The notes below the pieces were generated by a model that did no database searches, was not told the origin of the DNA, and saw only the letters and a program-made list of their open reading frames with translations. Positions 14,869 to 24,462 of a stretch of 64,000 nucleotides of DNA are shown piece after piece. Position 1 is the stretch's first letter; every line of letters begins with the position of its first letter. Origin of the DNA: Dactylosporangium vinaceum (GTDB lineage Bacteria > Actinomycetota > Actinomycetes > Mycobacteriales > Micromonosporaceae); NCBI RefSeq assembly GCF_019904175.1, contig NZ_CP061913.1, forward strand, positions 9,424,001 to 9,488,000, written 5' to 3'. The position numbers and the translations under genes were made by a program.

Positions 14869-17529
14869 TTACAGCGCTTTCTCCACCGCGGTCAGCAGGT
14901 TCGGCGCCTCGGCGGCGGGCACGCCGCCGCCCTGGGCGAGGTCGGCGTTGCCGCCGCCGCGGCCCGACAGGGCGCCCTTCACCAGGTCGCCGGCTTTCAG
15001 GCCGCGATCCTTGCCGGCCGCGTTGACCGCCACGACCAGCGACGCCTTGCCGCCCGCCCGCGCGGTCACGGCCACGACGGCCGGGCGGTCGGCCGGGATG
15101 CGGCCGCGGATCTCCTGGACGAGCGTGCGGACCTCGTTGGCCGACGTGCCCTCCGGAGCCTCGGTGCCGACGAACGCGATGCCGTGCACGTCGCGGGCCC
15201 CCTCCGCGAGGGCGCCCGCGCCGGCCAGGACGACCTGGGTGCGCAGCTTCTCCAGCTCGCGCTCGGCGTCGCGGAGCTGGGCGACCGTCTGCTCGACGCG
15301 GTCGGCCACCTGGTCGCCGGGCACCCGGAAGAGCTCGGCCAGGCGGGACACGAGCAGGTGCTCGCGGGCCAGGTGGCTGAACGCGTCCAGGCCGACGAGG
15401 GCCTCGACGCGCCGTACACCCGAGCCGACCGACGCCTCGGAGAGGATCTTCACGAGGCCCAGCTGCGCCGAGCGCTCGACGTGCGTGCCGCCGCACAGCT
15501 CGCGGGCGTAGTCGCCGACCTCGACGACCCGGACCTCGTCGCCGTACTTCTCGCCGAAGAGGGCCATGGCGCCGATCTTGCGCGCCTCCTCCTGGGAGGT
15601 GATGAACGCGTGCACCGTCAGGTCGCGCAGGAGTACCTCGTTGACCTGCTGCTCCACGTCGTGCAGGACGCTCGCCGGGACGGCCGCCGGGGTGTTGAAG
15701 TCGAAGCGCAGCCGGCCCGGGGCGTTGAGCGAGCCCGCCTGGGTCGCCGACTCGCCGAGGAAGTTGCGCATCGTCTGGTGGATCAGGTGGGTCGCGGTGT
15801 GAGCCCGGGAGACCGCGCGGCGGCGGTCGATGTCGATCTCGGCGAACGCGGTGTCGCCGGGGTGGACCTCACCGGCCACGACCCGGGCCCGGTGCACGAT
15901 CAGGCCGGGCAGCGGCGACTGGACGTCGAGCACCTCGACCCGGCCGCCGCCGAGCGTGATGAAGCCGGAGTCGGCCAGCTGGCCGCCGCTCTCCGCGTAG
16001 AACGGGGTCGCGTCGAGGACCACCGAGACCTCGTCGCCCTCCCCCGCGACCTTCGCGCCGAGCAGCGAGCGGACCCGCGACTCGCGGACCGTCTCGCGGT
16101 AGCCGGTGAACTCGACCGGGCCGCCGTCCTCCAGCGCGGCGCGGTACACCGAGAGGTCGGCGTGGCCGGTCTTGCGGGCCTTGGCGTCGGCCTTGGCGTT
16201 GGCCCGCTGCTCGGCCATGAGCCGGCGGAAGCCGTCCTCGTCGACCGCCAGGCCCTGCTCGGCCGCGATCTCCAGGGTCAGGTCGATCGGGAAGCCGTAG
16301 GTGTCGTGCAGCTGGAACGCCTTGTCCCCGGCCAGCAGCTTGCCGCCAGTGGCCTTCGTCTCGGTGACGGCCAGGTCGAGGATCGTGGTGCCGGCGTTGA
16401 GGGTCTGCAGGAAGCGCTCCTCCTCGCCGTACGCGTACTGCGAGATCCGGTCGTACTCCTCGGCGACCTCGGGGTAGGACGGGGCCATGCAGTCGCGGGC
16501 GATCGGCAGCAGCAGCGGCAGCGCCGGGCCCTCCTGCCAGCCGAGCAGCCGCATCGAGCGGATTGCGCGGCGCAGGATCCGGCGCAGCACGTAGCCGCGG
16601 CCCTCGTTCGACGGGATCACGCCGTCGGAGATGACCATCAGCGCGGTGCGCACGTGGTCGGCGATGACCCGCAGGCGCACGTCGTCCGGGTGCGACTCCG
16701 CGGCGACGTGGGAGACGGCCTGGCCGTAACGCTTGCCGGTGAGCTCGGCCGCCTTGGCCAGGATCGGCTTGACCTCGTCGATCTCGTACAGGTTGTCGAC
16801 GCCCTGGAGCAGCGAGGCGATGCGCTCCAGGCCCATGCCAGTGTCGATGTTCTTGTTCGGCAGGTCACCGACGATGTCGAAGACTTCCTTCGACTTCACG
16901 TTGGTGATCTCGTGCTGCATGAAGACGAGGTTCCAGTACTCCAGGTACCGGTCCTCGTCGACCTCCGGGCCGCCGGACTTGCCGTAGGCGTCGCCGCGGT
17001 CGTAATACAGCTCGGAGCACGGTCCGGCCGGGCCGGGGATGCCCATCGACCAGAAGTTGTCCTTCTTGCCGCGGCGCACGATCCGCTCGGCCGGCAGCCC
17101 GGTGCGCTTCCAGATGTCGATGGCCTCGTCGTCGTCGAGGTAGACGGTGGCCCAGATCTTCTCCGGGTCCAGCCCGAAGCCGCCCGCCTCGACCGGCTTG
17201 GTCGACAGCTCCCAGGCCAGCTTGATGGCGCCTTCCTTGAAGTAGTCGCCGAAGCTGAAGTTGCCGTTCATCTGGAAGAACGTGCCGTGCCGGCTGGTCT
17301 TGCCGACCTCGTCGATGTCGGGGGTGCGGATGCACTTCTGCACACTCGTGGCCCGCGCATAGGGCGGGGTGCGCTGCCCGAGGAAGAACGGCACGAACTG
17401 GACCATGCCGGCGTTGATGAACAGCAGGTTGGGGTCGGCGATGGCCGGCAGCGGGGCCGAGGGGACGACGGTGTGCCCGTTCGTCTCGAAGTGGTTGAGG
17501 AAACGTCGCTTGATCTCGGCGGTTCTCAT
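14869..17529 (-). CDS. alaS: Alanine--tRNA ligase
   Basis: This class II synthetase charges tRNA-Ala and edits mis-acylated Ser/Gly. The 886-residue product has the aminoacylation core (RTPDIDEVGKTSRHGTFFQM, GNFSFGDYFKEGAI), the editing-domain zinc motif HTATHLIHQ with its partner CGGTHVERSAQ, and the C-terminal DHHA1 domain (GRGGGNADLAQGGG). ATG 17529 begins MRTAEIKRRFLNHFETNGHT. It overlaps the upstream small membrane gene by 4 bases. Confidence 0.97.
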   Translation of the reverse strand: MRTAEIKRRFLNHFETNGHTVVPSAPLPAIADPNLLFINAGMVQFVPFFLGQRTPPYARATSVQKCIRTPDIDEVGKTSRHGTFFQMNGNFSFGDYFKEGAIKLAWELSTKPVEAGGFGLDPEKIWATVYLDDDEAIDIWKRTGLPAERIVRRGKKDNFWSMGIPGPAGPCSELYYDRGDAYGKSGGPEVDEDRYLEYWNLVFMQHEITNVKSKEVFDIVGDLPNKNIDTGMGLERIASLLQGVDNLYEIDEVKPILAKAAELTGKRYGQAVSHVAAESHPDDVRLRVIADHVRTALMVISDGVIPSNEGRGYVLRRILRRAIRSMRLLGWQEGPALPLLLPIARDCMAPSYPEVAEEYDRISQYAYGEEERFLQTLNAGTTILDLAVTETKATGGKLLAGDKAFQLHDTYGFPIDLTLEIAAEQGLAVDEDGFRRLMAEQRANAKADAKARKTGHADLSVYRAALEDGGPVEFTGYRETVRESRVRSLLGAKVAGEGDEVSVVLDATPFYAESGGQLADSGFITLGGGRVEVLDVQSPLPGLIVHRARVVAGEVHPGDTAFAEIDIDRRRAVSRAHTATHLIHQTMRNFLGESATQAGSLNAPGRLRFDFNTPAAVPASVLHDVEQQVNEVLLRDLTVHAFITSQEEARKIGAMALFGEKYGDEVRVVEVGDYARELCGGTHVERSAQLGLVKILSEASVGSGVRRVEALVGLDAFSHLAREHLLVSRLAELFRVPGDQVADRVEQTVAQLRDAERELEKLRTQVVLAGAGALAEGARDVHGIAFVGTEAPEGTSANEVRTLVQEIRGRIPADRPAVVAVTARAGGKASLVVAVNAAGKDRGLKAGDLVKGALSGRGGGNADLAQGGGVPAAEAPNLLTAVEKAL

Positions 17530-17792
17530 CCGTGCTGCCGGCCTTCCGGGTATAGATCTTCGTCAAGGGTCAGGTGGTCGGAGAACGCCGCTTGGATCTC
17601 GGCCTCGCGCTCGGCCATGCCGTCACGCACGTCGTCGACGAAGCTGCGCACGCCGGCGGCGATCCCCGCGGCGGAGTCGCGCGCCGACGCGGCGAGGCCC
17701 TGCGGAGTGAAGGCCTGCGCCTTCTTGGTGACCGCCCGGACCACCAGCGCCCCGACGGCGAGGCCGATTCCGAGCCACAGCAGACGCCGCAT
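17526..17792 (-). CDS. Small membrane-anchored protein (DUF6167-like)
   Basis: This 88-residue protein has an N-terminal hydrophobic segment (LLWLGIGLAVGALVVRAV) and a soluble helical tail that includes FVDDVRDGMAEREAEIQAAF. Proteins of this form precede alaS in Streptomyces and relatives; the function is unknown. The ATGA overlap with alaS indicates co-translation. Confidence 0.75.
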   Translation of the reverse strand: MRRLLWLGIGLAVGALVVRAVTKKAQAFTPQGLAASARDSAAGIAAGVRSFVDDVRDGMAEREAEIQAAFSDHLTLDEDLYPEGRQHG

Positions 17793-17848
17793 GGCTCAAC
17801 CCTTCCCTATCGTGTTTTCGGTGGTACTTCCAGTAAGTGGTGCGGTGC

Positions 17849-18301
17849 TCAGGTGCGCTTGCGCCGCTGCTTGATCTGCTCGCGGACCTCGGCCTCGTCG
17901 GCCGCGCTACGGCGGTTCGCGGCCGCCTTGCGCACCCCGTAGCCGAACGCGGCCACCTTCACCAGCGGGTTGGCCGCGGCCGCGCTGACCACCGTTGACA
18001 GGTTCGCAACATTCGCGCTGACGTGCGACACGTTTTCGGTGATGGTGTCGATCCGCGCGAGCTGCATGTTGACGCCGTCGAGCGTCGTGTGCACCTGCGT
18101 CAGCGCGACGTTCACATTGTCGATGGTGGTGTTGACCCGCTCCAGCATGGGCGTGGTCTGATGCGCGGCGTCCTGCAGCGCGCCGGTCGCCGCGTCAATC
18201 GTTTTCCGCAAGCGCAAAATCGGCACCGCGAGCACGAGCACGAGCACAAAGAACCCACCCGACGCCACCAGCGCCGCAATACCGCCCAGGGACACGGTCA
18301 C
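17849..18301 (-). CDS. DUF948-family membrane protein
   Basis: The 150-residue protein has one N-terminal membrane helix (about residues 8-28, ending VLVLAVPILRLRK) followed by a long amphipathic helical region rich in N, T, V and heptad-like spacing. A basic C-terminus ends EQIKQRRKRT. This is the architecture of DUF948 proteins found upstream of alaS. GTG 18301 was selected because GAGGAGG lies six bases upstream; an in-frame TTG at 18316 overlaps that ribosome site and is unlikely. Confidence 0.8.
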   Translation of the reverse strand: MTVSLGGIAALVASGGFFVLVLVLAVPILRLRKTIDAATGALQDAAHQTTPMLERVNTTIDNVNVALTQVHTTLDGVNMQLARIDTITENVSHVSANVANLSTVVSAAAANPLVKVAAFGYGVRKAAANRRSAADEAEVREQIKQRRKRT

Positions 18302-18414
18302 GCCAAGCCTCCTCAACCCGCATGAATGCGTGATTCCAACGGAGGAACCCTACCCTCCGTGATGCATTGCCGCGCTTCGACCGGCGCACTTGTGCGCTTT
18401 CGTTCGCGGTATCG

Positions 18415-21129
18415 TCACGGGCCCGGTTGCCCACCGCCGCCGGGGTCGTAACTTATGCGGTTGAAAACTTTGATCGTGGTGACGGCGAGCGGACAGATCG
18501 TGGTCGGCGCCCCGTTGCCGTCCCCTCCGGCCGGCGGCTGCGATACCGCCGCCGACGGCGCTTTGGCCGACGCCTTCCCGGTCGGCGTCTTGGCCCCACC
18601 GGTCGCCGCGGGCGGCGCCGGGCTGATCGTCGGGCGCGCTCCCTTCACGTCGCAGACGGCGGCGCGGACCCAGAGGTCGAGTACGTACTCGTCGCGCTGC
18701 CAGCAGGTCTCGATACCGTCCACGCCCGCGGCCTGGCAGTCCGGGATGTCCCACTCCACCCACCCGGCGTCGCGCAGCTTCCCGACGAACGCCCGGTTGG
18801 TCTCGTCCGGCCCTCGCGCCGACTCCCACGTACGCTGCCGGGACCGGCACTCGTTGATGCACCACCGGCTCCCGACGGCCCCGTCGGTCGGGTTGCGCGC
18901 GGCCCACTCGGGCAGGTTGAGCTCGTCGAGCTCGGCGAACACCGGGTCCCGCGACAGTTCCCGGATCACGAAGAACGCGACAGGTGCGCCGATGACCGCC
19001 AGAACCAGGAAGATGATCGTCGCGTACCGCAGCTGCCGAACCCGCTTCACCTGCGCCCGCTGGAGCAGCCCGAACGGCGCGACCTGCGTGGCACCCTCCC
19101 AGTCGACGACCACGGGCGAGGTGGCCTGCCCCCGGTACGTCACCGGGTTCGGGTCGAAGCGCGCCAGGTCCACGAACGGCTTCGCCGGCGGCCCGTCCCC
19201 GAGGAACTGCCCACCGGGTGCCCGCCCGTTGCCGAACGGCCCCTGACGCCCGGACGCGCCACCGGCTCCACCGGGCCCGCCGGGTCCGCCCGGCCCACCG
19301 CGGCGCCCGCCCGGCCCGCCACGCCCACCGGCTCCGCGCCCGTCAGGCCCACCGTGGCGAGGCCCGCCACCGCGAACGTCACCGGTGCGCGGCTCACCAC
19401 CCTTACGCACGTCACCGGTACGCGGCTCACCCCCGCGCACGTCACCCGTGCGCGGCTCGCCTCCACGCACGTCGCCGGTCCGCGGCTCACCACCCTTACG
19501 CACGTCACCCGTGCGCGGCTCACCTCCACGCACGTCGCCGGTCCGCGGCTCACCACCCTTACGCACGTCGCCGGTGCGGGGGTCGTTGCCGCGCACGTCG
19601 CCGGTGCGCGGGTCGTTGCCGCGCTCGGGCATGCGCTGGCCGGGGGCCTGCGGGGGCGGTGGGCCCGGAGCCTGGGGTGGCTGGGGCGTGGCTTGGAAGG
19701 CCGCGTACGTGTCGGGTTCGGCGGCGTGGCGGCGCCCGCCACGCCCGCCGTCGGCCGGACGTTCGGCCGGGCGCTCACCGGGGCGCTCCGAGGGCCGGCC
19801 GGGTGGCGCGGACGGTGGAGGTGTGCTGTCTCCCTGGCGCGGCTCAGGCAGGGCGTGCGCGGCCCGGCGGCTCCCGGTCGGCGACTCCTGCTCGGCCTCG
19901 CGCGCCCGGCGACGGCCCCGGGACATGGGCATCTCAGCAGGCGGCGGCGCACCGGGCGGCGCGGACGGCGCGGAGGACCCGGCCGCGGGCGAGCCGTCGG
20001 CCCGGGCCAACCCGGACTGCGCCGACGATCCGTCCGCGGGCCCGGCGTCGGCCCGGCCGAATCCGGACGGCGCCGACGATCCCGGCTCGCCCGGGAATGC
20101 GGTGTCCGCCCGCGCGAATCCGGGCGGCGTCGACGATCGGCCCGACGAGGTATCCGGCCGGGCGAATCCGGGCGGCGGCGCGGCGGCGGCGGTTGCGATC
20201 GGAGCGGCCGGACCGTTCGGGCGGGACGGACCCTGCGACACGGAGCCCGGCGAGCGGGAGGGGCCCTGCGGCGCGGAGCCGGTCGAGCGAGAGGGGCCTT
20301 GCGGCGCGGAGCCGGGCGGCGGGGCCGGCGATCCGGACGGGCCGAGGGTCGCCGCGGCCGTGGCCTCCCACGAGGCGGCCATCTCACGCGCGGAGCGCCG
20401 CCCGCGGGGCGACCCGTGGTGCTCGGTGTCGCGACCGCCGCGGCCCGTCTCAGCGCGCGACCCGGACGGTCCGCCGCGCCATGGCTCGCTGTTCTCGGCG
20501 GGCCGGGCGGCGGCCGGGCGGGAGCCGGACGGGGACTCGCTCCACGGGTCCGCGGGTGCGGCCGGGCGGGAGCCGGAGGGCGACTCGCGGCGTGGGTCGG
20601 CCGCAGTGGCGGGGCGGGAGCCGGAGGTGGACTCGCGGGCGGCGTCGCGGGGCAGGCGCCAGACCTCCGTCGCCTCGGGCTTGGCCGGGGGCTTGGGAGG
20701 CGCCGGCGGTGGGGGTGCCGGCGGGCGGGTCTGGGTGTCGGCCTCGCGCAGGACGTCGCGCGGGGGGCGCCAGGTGGGCATGGCCTCGGTGTTCGGGCCG
20801 GCCTCGGGCGGGGCGAACCGGGCGGGCGGAGCCTCCGGCTCGTCGCTCGGGCGGGATCGGGAAGACCGGGACCGGGCGTGCTGGGACGGGTCGCCGCCGC
20901 GGGACTGGGGCGGGACCGGTCGGCGGGGATTCACTCCGTCGAGTACGTCTGCGGGGGCGGCCGAGGATGAACCGCCGAGGCTCGGAGTTGTCCGAGGGTC
21001 GCCGGCGAACTCGTCGGACTGCTCGCTGCCGGCACTGCGGAGCTCGGCCAGCCAGCCGAGTTCGGCGTCCGCGGACGGGCCCGGGTCGGCCTTGCCGCGG
21101 CCGCGCCGCTTCTTGGCCTCGTCAGTCAC
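18415..21129 (-). CDS. Long Pro/Gly/Arg-rich repeat protein with one membrane helix and a C-terminal Cys domain
   Basis: The 904-residue product has a disordered N-terminal region of roughly 650 residues (P, G, R, S, A rich). It includes eight copies of a PRTGDVR heptapeptide with 3-4 residue spacers, encoded around 19380-19630, and then a glycine-rich stretch. A single membrane helix follows (YATIIFLVLAVIGAPVAFFV). An external domain of about 180 residues contains cysteine pairs (CINEC, IPDC, ETC, AAVC, TICP) and a Thr/Pro/Ala-rich linker. ATG 21129 overlaps the rarA stop (ATGA). Its function is unknown. Many PPP runs suggest dependence on EF-P. Confidence 0.8.
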   Translation of the reverse strand: MTDEAKKRRGRGKADPGPSADAELGWLAELRSAGSEQSDEFAGDPRTTPSLGGSSSAAPADVLDGVNPRRPVPPQSRGGDPSQHARSRSSRSRPSDEPEAPPARFAPPEAGPNTEAMPTWRPPRDVLREADTQTRPPAPPPPAPPKPPAKPEATEVWRLPRDAARESTSGSRPATAADPRRESPSGSRPAAPADPWSESPSGSRPAAARPAENSEPWRGGPSGSRAETGRGGRDTEHHGSPRGRRSAREMAASWEATAAATLGPSGSPAPPPGSAPQGPSRSTGSAPQGPSRSPGSVSQGPSRPNGPAAPIATAAAAPPPGFARPDTSSGRSSTPPGFARADTAFPGEPGSSAPSGFGRADAGPADGSSAQSGLARADGSPAAGSSAPSAPPGAPPPAEMPMSRGRRRAREAEQESPTGSRRAAHALPEPRQGDSTPPPSAPPGRPSERPGERPAERPADGGRGGRRHAAEPDTYAAFQATPQPPQAPGPPPPQAPGQRMPERGNDPRTGDVRGNDPRTGDVRKGGEPRTGDVRGGEPRTGDVRKGGEPRTGDVRGGEPRTGDVRGGEPRTGDVRKGGEPRTGDVRGGGPRHGGPDGRGAGGRGGPGGRRGGPGGPGGPGGAGGASGRQGPFGNGRAPGGQFLGDGPPAKPFVDLARFDPNPVTYRGQATSPVVVDWEGATQVAPFGLLQRAQVKRVRQLRYATIIFLVLAVIGAPVAFFVIRELSRDPVFAELDELNLPEWAARNPTDGAVGSRWCINECRSRQRTWESARGPDETNRAFVGKLRDAGWVEWDIPDCQAAGVDGIETCWQRDEYVLDLWVRAAVCDVKGARPTISPAPPAATGGAKTPTGKASAKAPSAAVSQPPAGGDGNGAPTTICPLAVTTIKVFNRISYDPGGGGQPGP

Positions 21130-22565
21130 CGGTGCCGCTCCTCCGTGCTGTTCGGTTCCGAAGCGTCACCCGCCCCAGGAGAACCAGATGCCCCAGTCCC
21201 CCGCACGATACGCCGCAGTTTCGGCAATCGTTCCGCCACCGCGCGCTCTGCGCCATGCCCCGTGGGGCGGTAGTACTCCCGGTCGCGGACCCCTTCCGGG
21301 GCGTACTGCTGCTGGACCACGCCCCGGGGGTCGTCGTGCGGGTATTTGTACCCCTTCCCGTGCCCGACCCGGCTCGCCCCCTTGTAGTGCGAATCGCGTA
21401 AATGCGCAGGAACTGCACCACCGTGCCCGGCTCGCACATCCTGCATCGCGGCGCCGATCGCGGCGACCACCGCGTTCGACTTCGGGGCGAGCGCGAGATG
21501 GATGACGGCCTGGGCGAGGACGATCTGGACCTCGGGCAGGCCGACGAGCTCGACGGCGTGGGCGGCGGCGATGGCGATCGGCAGCGCGGTGGGGTCGGCC
21601 AGGCCGATGTCCTCGCTGGCCGAGATGACCATGCGGCGGGCGATGAATCGGGCGTCCTCCCCCGCGGTGATCATGCGGGCCAGGTAGTGCAGGGCGGCGT
21701 CGGCGTCGGAGCCGCGGATGCTCTTGATGAACGCGCTGACGACGTCGTAGTGCTCGTCGCCGTCACGGTCGTAGCGCAGCGCGGCGACGTCGACGGCCTT
21801 CTCGGCGGTGGCCAGGTCGACGGCGGGCATCCCCTGCGCGATCGCCGCGCCCGCGGCCGCTTCCAGGGCCGTGAGGGCTTTGCGGACGTCGCCGCCGGCC
21901 AGCCGTACCAGATGGGCTTCGGCATCGTCGTTGAGGGCCACAGCGCCGTCCAGCCCGCGGGCGTCCGCCACCGCACGGCGCAGCAGGGTGCGCACGTCGT
22001 CGTCGGTCAGCGGCTGCAGCGTGAGCAGGACGCAGCGCGACAGCAGGGGCGAGATGACCGAGAAGTACGGGTTCTCCGTCGTCGCCGCGAGCAGTGTCAC
22101 GGTGCGGTCCTCGACGGCGGCCAGCAGCGAGTCCTGCTGGGTCTTGCTGAAGCGGTGGACCTCGTCGATGAACAGCACGGTCGGCGGGCCGCCGCGGCGG
22201 CGCTCCTTGCGGGCGGTGTCGATGACCGCGCGGACGTCCTTGACCCCGGCCGACAGGGCCGAGAGGGCGACGAAGTTGCGGTCGGTGGCCCCGGCGACGA
22301 GGTGGGCGATAGTGGTCTTGCCGGCGCCGGGCGGGCCCCAGAGGATCACCGACATCGGCGAGGCGCCGCCGACGAGCTGGCGCAGCGGGGCGCCGGGCGC
22401 GAGCAGGTGCTGCTGGCCTACGAGCTCGTCGAGGCTGGCCGGGCGCATCCGCACCGCGAGGGGCGCGTCGGCCGCCACGTCGGTGAAACCACCGGTGACG
22501 GCGCCGCCCCCAGCTGGGGAAACGTCGCCGCCACCGGTTGGTTGCACCTCAAACAAGCCGTCCAC
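21126..22565 (-). CDS. rarA: Replication-associated recombination ATPase RarA (MgsA/WRNIP1 family)
   Basis: This AAA+ ATPase acts at stalled forks. The 479-residue product has Walker A GPPGAGKTTIAH, Walker B VLFIDEVHRF, sensor 1 ATTENPYF, and the C-terminal tetramerisation domain with AIGAAMQDVRAG and YKYPHDDPRGVV. The N-terminal 30 residues are low complexity. It is followed directly by the repeat protein. Confidence 0.95.
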   Translation of the reverse strand: MDGLFEVQPTGGGDVSPAGGGAVTGGFTDVAADAPLAVRMRPASLDELVGQQHLLAPGAPLRQLVGGASPMSVILWGPPGAGKTTIAHLVAGATDRNFVALSALSAGVKDVRAVIDTARKERRRGGPPTVLFIDEVHRFSKTQQDSLLAAVEDRTVTLLAATTENPYFSVISPLLSRCVLLTLQPLTDDDVRTLLRRAVADARGLDGAVALNDDAEAHLVRLAGGDVRKALTALEAAAGAAIAQGMPAVDLATAEKAVDVAALRYDRDGDEHYDVVSAFIKSIRGSDADAALHYLARMITAGEDARFIARRMVISASEDIGLADPTALPIAIAAAHAVELVGLPEVQIVLAQAVIHLALAPKSNAVVAAIGAAMQDVRAGHGGAVPAHLRDSHYKGASRVGHGKGYKYPHDDPRGVVQQQYAPEGVRDREYYRPTGHGAERAVAERLPKLRRIVRGTGASGSPGAGDASEPNSTEERHR

Positions 22566-22591
22566 GGCCCCCGACCCTACAGGTCGGTAAC

Positions 22592-24421
22592 CTACTTCGA
22601 CCGCTCGACCGGGACCTGGTCGGTCGCGGTCGCCGGAGGCGCGGCCTTGGGCTTGGCGTCGACGCCGGCCTCGGCCCGCTGCTCCTTGGTGATCGGGGTC
22701 GGCGCGCCGGTCAGCGGGTCGTAGCCGCCGCCGGTCTTCGGGAACGCGATGACCTCGCGGATCGAGTCGGCCCCGGCCAGCAGCATGCAGATGCGGTCCC
22801 AGCCGAAGGCGATGCCGGCGTGCGGCGGCGGGCCGTACTTGAACGCCTCGAGCAGGAAGCCGAACTTGTCGGCCGCGTCCTCGGCGGTGATGCCGAGGAT
22901 GTCGAAGACCCGCCGCTGGACGTCACCGCGGTGGATACGGACCGAGCCGCCGCCGATCTCGTTGCCGTTGCAGACGATGTCGTAGGCGTAGGCGAGGGCC
23001 TCGCCCGGCGACTCCTCGAACCGGTCGATCCACTCCCGGTTGGGCGAGGTGAACGGGTGGTGCACCGCGGTCCAGCCCTTCGCGCCGCCGCCGGTGCCGC
23101 CGGCCTCGGGGTCGGTGGGCTCGAACATGGGCGCGTCGACGATCCAGCAGAACGCCCAGGCGCTCTCGTCGATCAGCTTGGCCCGCTTGGCGATCTCGAC
23201 GCGGGCCGCGCCGAGCAGCTCCTGGGCCTCGCGGCGCTCGGTCGAGGCGGCGAAGAAGACGGCGTCGCCGGGCTTGGCCCCGACGAAGTCGGCCAGGCCG
23301 CTCAGGTGCGACTCGGAGAGGTTCTTGGCCACGGGGCCGCGGGCCTCGCCGGTGGAGGCGTCGAGGACCACGTAGGCCAGGCCCTTCGCGCCGCGCGCCT
23401 TGGCCCAGTCCTGCCAGCCGTCGAGCTCCTTGCGGGTCTGCGCCGCGCCGCCGGGCATCACGACCGCGCCGACGTAGCCGCCCGCGTCGATCGCGCCCGC
23501 GAACACCCGGAACTCGGTGCCGCGCAGATACTCCGTCAGCTCGGTCAGCTCCACCGAGTAGCGCAGGTCGGGCTTGTCGGAGCCGTAGCGGGCCAGGGCC
23601 TCGTGCCAGGTCAGGTGCGGGATGTCACCGACGATCTCGTGCCCGGCCAGGTCGGACCAGAGCGACCTGACGATCGACTCGCCGAGCTCGATGATGTCGT
23701 CCTGGGTGACGAACGACATCTCGATGTCGAGCTGGGTGAACTCCGGCTGGCGGTCGGCCCGGAAGCCCTCGTCGCGGTAGCAGCGGGCGATCTGGTAGTA
23801 CCGCTCCAGGCCGCCGACCATCAGCAGCTGCTTGAACAGCTGCGGCGACTGGGGCAGCGCATACCAGGTGCCGGGCTGCAGCCGGACCGGCACCAGGAAG
23901 TCGCGGGCGCCCTCCGGGGTGGACCGGGTCAGGGTCGGCGTCTCCACCTCGACGAAGTCGCGGTCGGCGAGCAGGTTGCGGGCGATCTGGTTGGCCCGGC
24001 TGCGCAGCTTCATGGCCTTGTGCGGGCCGGAGCGGCGCAGGTCGAGGTAGCGGTACCGGTAGCGCACGTCGTCGCTTGCGGCCTCACCGTCGTCGATCGG
24101 CAGCGGCAGCGGCGCGGCCTCGGAGAGCACCTCGAGGCCGCTCGCGACGACCTCGATCGCGCCGGTCGGCAGGTCGGGGTTCTCGTTGCCGGCCGGCCGG
24201 GCCCGCACCTCGCCCACGACGAGCACGCAGTACTCGTTGCGCAGCGCGTGCGCGGCCTGCATCTCCTCGCGGAAGACCACCTGGACCACGCCGGAGGCGT
24301 CGCGCAGGTCGACGAAGATGACCCCGCCGTGGTCGCGGCGGCGGGCCACCCAGCCGGCCAGCGTCACGGTCGTTCCGGCGTCGGTGGCCCGCAAAGAGCC
24401 GGACTGATGGGATCGGATCAC
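22592..24421 (-). CDS. aspS: Aspartate--tRNA ligase
   Basis: It charges tRNA with aspartate. The 609-residue bacterial-type enzyme has the N-terminal OB anticodon domain (VTLAGWVARRRDHGGVIFVD), class II motif 2 (CYRDEGFRADRQPEFTQLD), the GAD insertion and motif 3 (GIAFGWDRICML). The GTG at 24421 is preceded by GAAGGAG. Many actinobacterial AspRSs also make Asp-tRNA-Asn for GatCAB; the sequence alone does not decide this. Confidence 0.97.
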   Translation of the reverse strand: MIRSHQSGSLRATDAGTTVTLAGWVARRRDHGGVIFVDLRDASGVVQVVFREEMQAAHALRNEYCVLVVGEVRARPAGNENPDLPTGAIEVVASGLEVLSEAAPLPLPIDDGEAASDDVRYRYRYLDLRRSGPHKAMKLRSRANQIARNLLADRDFVEVETPTLTRSTPEGARDFLVPVRLQPGTWYALPQSPQLFKQLLMVGGLERYYQIARCYRDEGFRADRQPEFTQLDIEMSFVTQDDIIELGESIVRSLWSDLAGHEIVGDIPHLTWHEALARYGSDKPDLRYSVELTELTEYLRGTEFRVFAGAIDAGGYVGAVVMPGGAAQTRKELDGWQDWAKARGAKGLAYVVLDASTGEARGPVAKNLSESHLSGLADFVGAKPGDAVFFAASTERREAQELLGAARVEIAKRAKLIDESAWAFCWIVDAPMFEPTDPEAGGTGGGAKGWTAVHHPFTSPNREWIDRFEESPGEALAYAYDIVCNGNEIGGGSVRIHRGDVQRRVFDILGITAEDAADKFGFLLEAFKYGPPPHAGIAFGWDRICMLLAGADSIREVIAFPKTGGGYDPLTGAPTPITKEQRAEAGVDAKPKAAPPATATDQVPVERSK

Positions 24422-24462
24422 GGGGTCTCCTTCGGCGAACTACGCAAGACGCCCACATTCTT

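Noticed and set aside
17530..17560. A T-box or other riboswitch before alaS
   Set aside because: alaS overlaps the upstream small membrane gene by 4 bases, so there is no leader in which such a structure could lie.
15184..17874. An 896-codon plus-strand frame opposite alaS
   Set aside because: The opposite strand encodes a complete AlaRS with all motifs; the plus frame has no recognisable domain.
19380..19630. A CRISPR-like array of short repeats
   Set aside because: The repeats have 9-12 base spacers, stay in frame and encode PRTGDVR heptapeptides; no cas genes are near. It is a coding repeat.
18367..21505. Several long plus-strand frames (706-867 codons) opposite the repeat protein
   Set aside because: They mirror the low-complexity repeats. 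The minus frame has a membrane helix, a cysteine domain and an ATGA junction with rarA, which the plus frames lack.
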